From the NCBI RefSeq assembly GCF_000956505.1, contig NZ_JYIX01000028.1, forward strand, positions 1 through 64,000: DNA of 64,000 nucleotides, read 5' to 3'. Source of the stretch: Microbacterium azadirachtae (lineage in GTDB: Bacteria; Actinomycetota; Actinomycetes; Actinomycetales; Microbacteriaceae). Positions 61,627-64,000 of the stretch are shown here, in pieces (the stretch's first letter is position 1; the number at the start of each line of letters is the position of its first letter). A model generated the notes under the pieces. It ran no database searches, was not told the DNA's origin, and worked only from the letters and a program-made list of their open reading frames with translations. The position numbers and the translations under genes were made by a program.

Positions 61627-62163
61627 ATGTCGCGTATTGGACGACTTCCCATCGAGATCCCCGCGGGCGTGACCGTTTCGGTCGACGGCCGTGCGGTTTC
61701 GGTGAAGGGCCCTAAGGGCGAGCTCGCGCTCACCGTGGCCTCTCCCATCGAGGTGTCGGTCGAGGAGAACCAGGTTCTCGTCACCCGCCCGGACGACGAG
61801 CGCTCCTCGCGTTCGCTGCACGGTCTGACCCGCACGCTCATCAACAACGACATCATCGGCGTGACCCAGGGCTACTCCAAGGGCCTCGAGGTCGTCGGCA
61901 CCGGTTACCGCGTGCAGCAGAAGGGCAGCTCGGTCGAGTTCGCCCTCGGCTTCTCGCACCCGGTCCTGATCGACCCGCCCGCCGGCATCACCCTGACGGT
62001 CGAGGGCAACAACAAGCTCACCGTCAGCGGCATCAGCAAGCAGGCCGTCGGCGAGGCGGCTGCGAACATCCGCAAGATCCGCAAGCCCGAGCCGTACAAG
62101 GGCAAGGGTGTGCGCTACGCCGGCGAGATCGTGCGTCGCAAGGCCGGAAAGAGTGGTAAGTAA
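61627..62163 (+). CDS. rplF: Ribosomal protein L6
   Basis: The protein has 178 residues. It opens [17 protein letters not shown] and ends with the conserved [14 protein letters not shown] region. It binds near the factor-binding site of the 50S subunit. Confidence 0.98.
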   Translation: MSRIGRLPIEIPAGVTVSVDGRAVSVKGPKGELALTVASPIEVSVEENQVLVTRPDDERSSRSLHGLTRTLINNDIIGVTQGYSKGLEVVGTGYRVQQKGSSVEFALGFSHPVLIDPPAGITLTVEGNNKLTVSGISKQAVGEAAANIRKIRKPEPYKGKGVRYAGEIVRRKAGKSGK

Positions 62164-62165
62164 CG

Positions 62166-62525
62166 ATGGCTATCAAGACGAAGTCCGACGCCCGCTCGCG
62201 TCGTCACGCCCGTCTTCGCAAGAAGATCCAGGGCACCGAGGCGCGTCCGCGCCTGGTCGTCACCCGTTCGGCCCGCCACGTCTTCGTGCAGCTGGTCGAC
62301 GACAGCAAGGGCCGCACCGTGGCCAGCGCCTCCACCCTCGAGACCGACCTGCGCGGCTTCGACGGTGACAAGACCGCCAAGGCCCGCAAGGTCGGCGAGC
62401 TCGTCGCCGAGCGTGCGAAGGCCGCCGGCGTCTCGGAGGCTGTGTTCGACCGTGGCGGCAACCGGTACGCCGGTCGCGTCGCGGCCATCGCCGATGGCGC
62501 CCGTGAAGGGGGGCTGGCACTGTGA
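62166..62525 (+). CDS. rplR: Ribosomal protein L18
   Basis: The protein has 119 residues. [20 protein letters not shown] and [20 protein letters not shown] are typical. It joins L5 in binding 5S rRNA. Its stop overlaps the rpsE start by four bases. Confidence 0.98.
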   Translation: MAIKTKSDARSRRHARLRKKIQGTEARPRLVVTRSARHVFVQLVDDSKGRTVASASTLETDLRGFDGDKTAKARKVGELVAERAKAAGVSEAVFDRGGNRYAGRVAAIADGAREGGLAL

Positions 62526-63211
62526 GTGACATCAAGGAGAACGAAGTGACCGAGACGGCTCCTGCCGCCGAGAACGCGGCCGGTTCCGAGGCCCCGCAGC
62601 GCGATGAGCGCCGCGGCGGCCGTGGTGGCCGCGACCGCGGCCAGGGCGGCCGCGACCGCAACTCCCGCGACCGTGGGGACAACCAGTTCCTCGAGCGCGT
62701 GGTGACCATCAACCGTGTGTCGAAGGTCGTCAAGGGCGGCCGTCGGTTCAGCTTCACCGCGCTCGTCGTGGTGGGTGACGGCAACGGTCTCGTGGGCGTC
62801 GGCTACGGCAAGGCCCGCGAGGTCCCGCTCGCCATCTCGAAGGGTGTCGAGGAGGCCAAGCGGAACTTCTTCCGCGTGCCGCGCTCCGCGAGCACCATTC
62901 CGCACCCGGTGCAGGGCGAGGCCGCTGCCGGCGTCGTGCTGCTCCGTCCGGCCGCTGCCGGTACCGGTGTCATCGCCGGTGGTCCGGTCCGCGCCGTGCT
63001 CGAGTGCGCCGGTATCCACGACGTGCTGTCGAAGTCGCTCGGTTCGTCGAACACGATCAACATCGTGCACGCGACGGTGGCGGCCCTGAAGCAGCTCGAG
63101 GAGCCCCGTGCGGTCGCCGCGCGTCGTGGCCTCGAGTTCGACCAGGTCGCCCCGGCGCGTCTCGTCCGCGCAGAGGCCGAGGCCATCGCTGCGCAGAAGG
63201 CAGGTGCCTGA
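62522..63211 (+). CDS. rpsE: Ribosomal protein S5
   Basis: The protein has 229 residues. The core from about residue 55 has [20 protein letters not shown] and [14 protein letters not shown]. The first 55 residues are an extension rich in Ala, Glu, Arg and Gly ([17 protein letters not shown]), longer than in Escherichia coli. The GTG at 62522 overlaps the rplR stop (GTGA); the tail ends AIAAQKAGA. Confidence 0.97.
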   Translation: MSDIKENEVTETAPAAENAAGSEAPQRDERRGGRGGRDRGQGGRDRNSRDRGDNQFLERVVTINRVSKVVKGGRRFSFTALVVVGDGNGLVGVGYGKAREVPLAISKGVEEAKRNFFRVPRSASTIPHPVQGEAAAGVVLLRPAAAGTGVIAGGPVRAVLECAGIHDVLSKSLGSSNTINIVHATVAALKQLEEPRAVAARRGLEFDQVAPARLVRAEAEAIAAQKAGA

Positions 63212-63396
63212 TGGCTGCGCGCCTCAAGGTCACGCAGGTCAAGTCCAAGGTGAGTGAGAAGCAGAACCAGCGCGACACGCTGCGTTCGCTCGGCCTCAAG
63301 CGGATCGGCGACTCGGTCGTCCGTCCCGACGATGCCCAGACCCGCGGTTACGTCCGCACGGTCGCTCACCTCGTCAAGGTTGAGGAGATCGACTAA
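63211..63396 (+). CDS. rpmD: Ribosomal protein L30
   Basis: The protein has 61 residues and is a complete short L30 ([30 protein letters not shown]). It is coupled to rpsE and rplO by one-base overlaps. Confidence 0.97.
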   Translation: MAARLKVTQVKSKVSEKQNQRDTLRSLGLKRIGDSVVRPDDAQTRGYVRTVAHLVKVEEID

Positions 63397-63917
63397 TGGC
63401 TGAGAAGAAGGAAGCGGCCACCAAGACCGCTGCCAAGAAGCCCGCCGCCAAGAAGGCCGAGGAGACCACGGTCTCCCGTCCCGGCGTCCTGAAGGTGCAC
63501 CACCTGCGTCCGGTCCCCGGCGCCAACACCGCGAAGACCCGTGTCGGTCGCGGTGAGGGCTCCAAGGGCAAGACCGCCGGTCGCGGCACCAAGGGCACCA
63601 AGGCCCGCAACACCGTTCGCGTCGGTTTCGAGGGTGGGCAGATGCCGCTGCACATGCGCACCCCGAAGCTGCGCGGGTTCAAGAACCCGTTCCGCGTGGA
63701 GTACCAGGTCGTGAACCTGGAGAAGCTCGCCGAGCTCTACCCGGCCGGTGGCGACGTGACCGTCGCCGACCTGGTCGCCAAGGGCGCGGTCCGCAAGAAC
63801 GAGAAGGTCAAGGTCCTGGGCAACGGCGACATCGCCGTGGCTCTGACCGTGTCGGTCGACAAGGTCTCCAGCTCTGCGGAGCAGAAGATCGTCGCCGCCG
63901 GCGGATCCGTCAAGTAA
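63396..63917 (+). CDS. rplO: Ribosomal protein L15 with Lys/Ala-rich N terminus
   Basis: The protein has 173 residues. The L15 core starts near residue 30 ([34 protein letters not shown]). The first 25 residues ([17 protein letters not shown]) are a basic, alanine-rich extension. It is the last complete gene of the window; a terminator follows, and secY would be expected next. Confidence 0.97.
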   Translation: MAEKKEAATKTAAKKPAAKKAEETTVSRPGVLKVHHLRPVPGANTAKTRVGRGEGSKGKTAGRGTKGTKARNTVRVGFEGGQMPLHMRTPKLRGFKNPFRVEYQVVNLEKLAELYPAGGDVTVADLVAKGAVRKNEKVKVLGNGDIAVALTVSVDKVSSSAEQKIVAAGGSVK

Positions 63918-63926
63918 CACCCGTCG

Positions 63927-63956
63927 AGAGGGGCCGGAGATATCTCCGGCCCCTCT
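63927..63956 (+). terminator. Terminator after rplO
   Basis: AGAGGGGCCGGAGA (63927-63940) and TCTCCGGCCCCTCT (63943-63956) form a nearly perfect stem followed by TGCGTTA. TTGACT at 63974 may be the -35 of the next unit, which leaves the window. Confidence 0.75.
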
Positions 63957-64000
63957 TGCGTTACCCTGGGTAATTGACTGTCCCTCGTCGGGCGTCATCC

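Overview
The window is high-GC actinobacterial DNA, most likely from the family Microbacteriaceae and probably Microbacterium or a close relative. The reasons are the strong G/C bias at third codon positions, a fused CydDC transporter, menaquinone genes (menF, menG, a long-chain prenyl synthase), actinobacterial-type str, S10 and spc ribosomal operons, GTG starts, and many genes with a TANNNT -10 box 6-7 bases before the start codon (the leaderless layout). The genus call is an inference; no 16S gene is present.

Layout. 1-348 holds a palindromic repeat family. 349-7064: cydDC, a DUF4406-like protein, a DeoR-type regulator, an oxygenase-like gene with an iron-box-like site in its promoter, and a MetE-like barrel protein. 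7237-7324 is tRNA-Ser(CGA) with its terminator. About 7.4-17.9 kb is accessory DNA: secreted and lipid-anchored proteins of unknown role, a GIY-YIG protein, a frameshifted HNH nuclease, small membrane proteins (one SdpI-like), and a divergent TauE/AraC pair. GGATCC, very common in the core genes to the left, is scarce here.

18.5-29 kb returns to core-like genes: a GNAT enzyme; menF, a DUF402 protein, menG, a SnoaL-like protein, prenyl synthase and ferredoxin-NADP reductase (quinone and redox metabolism); then a lipoprotein, a hydrolase, a GntR regulator, DUF1905, VOC and YajQ proteins. 28.9-36.2 kb is a maltodextrin uptake and hydrolysis locus: a LacI regulator, two LacI-type operators, binding protein, two permeases and a GH13 enzyme, with no dedicated ATPase. 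36.2-43.6 kb holds membrane proteins, including a DUF2975/XRE/1306-residue zinc-ribbon protein operon with an inverted-repeat operator.

43.85-63.9 kb is the translation block: rpsL-rpsG-fusA-tuf, then rpsJ to rplO. A sortase-assembled pilus locus (large LPXTG-type protein, backbone pilin, class C sortase) lies between tuf and rpsJ. No rpsN lies between rplE and rpsH; a hairpin and promoter-like sequence split the spc cluster there.

The most interesting points are the pilus locus inside the ribosomal block with tandem hairpins before its sortase, the XRE-controlled giant membrane protein operon, a gene that seems to start at ATC, the iron-box-controlled oxygenase-like gene, the repeat families (one inside the CydD-CydC linker), and the accessory island.
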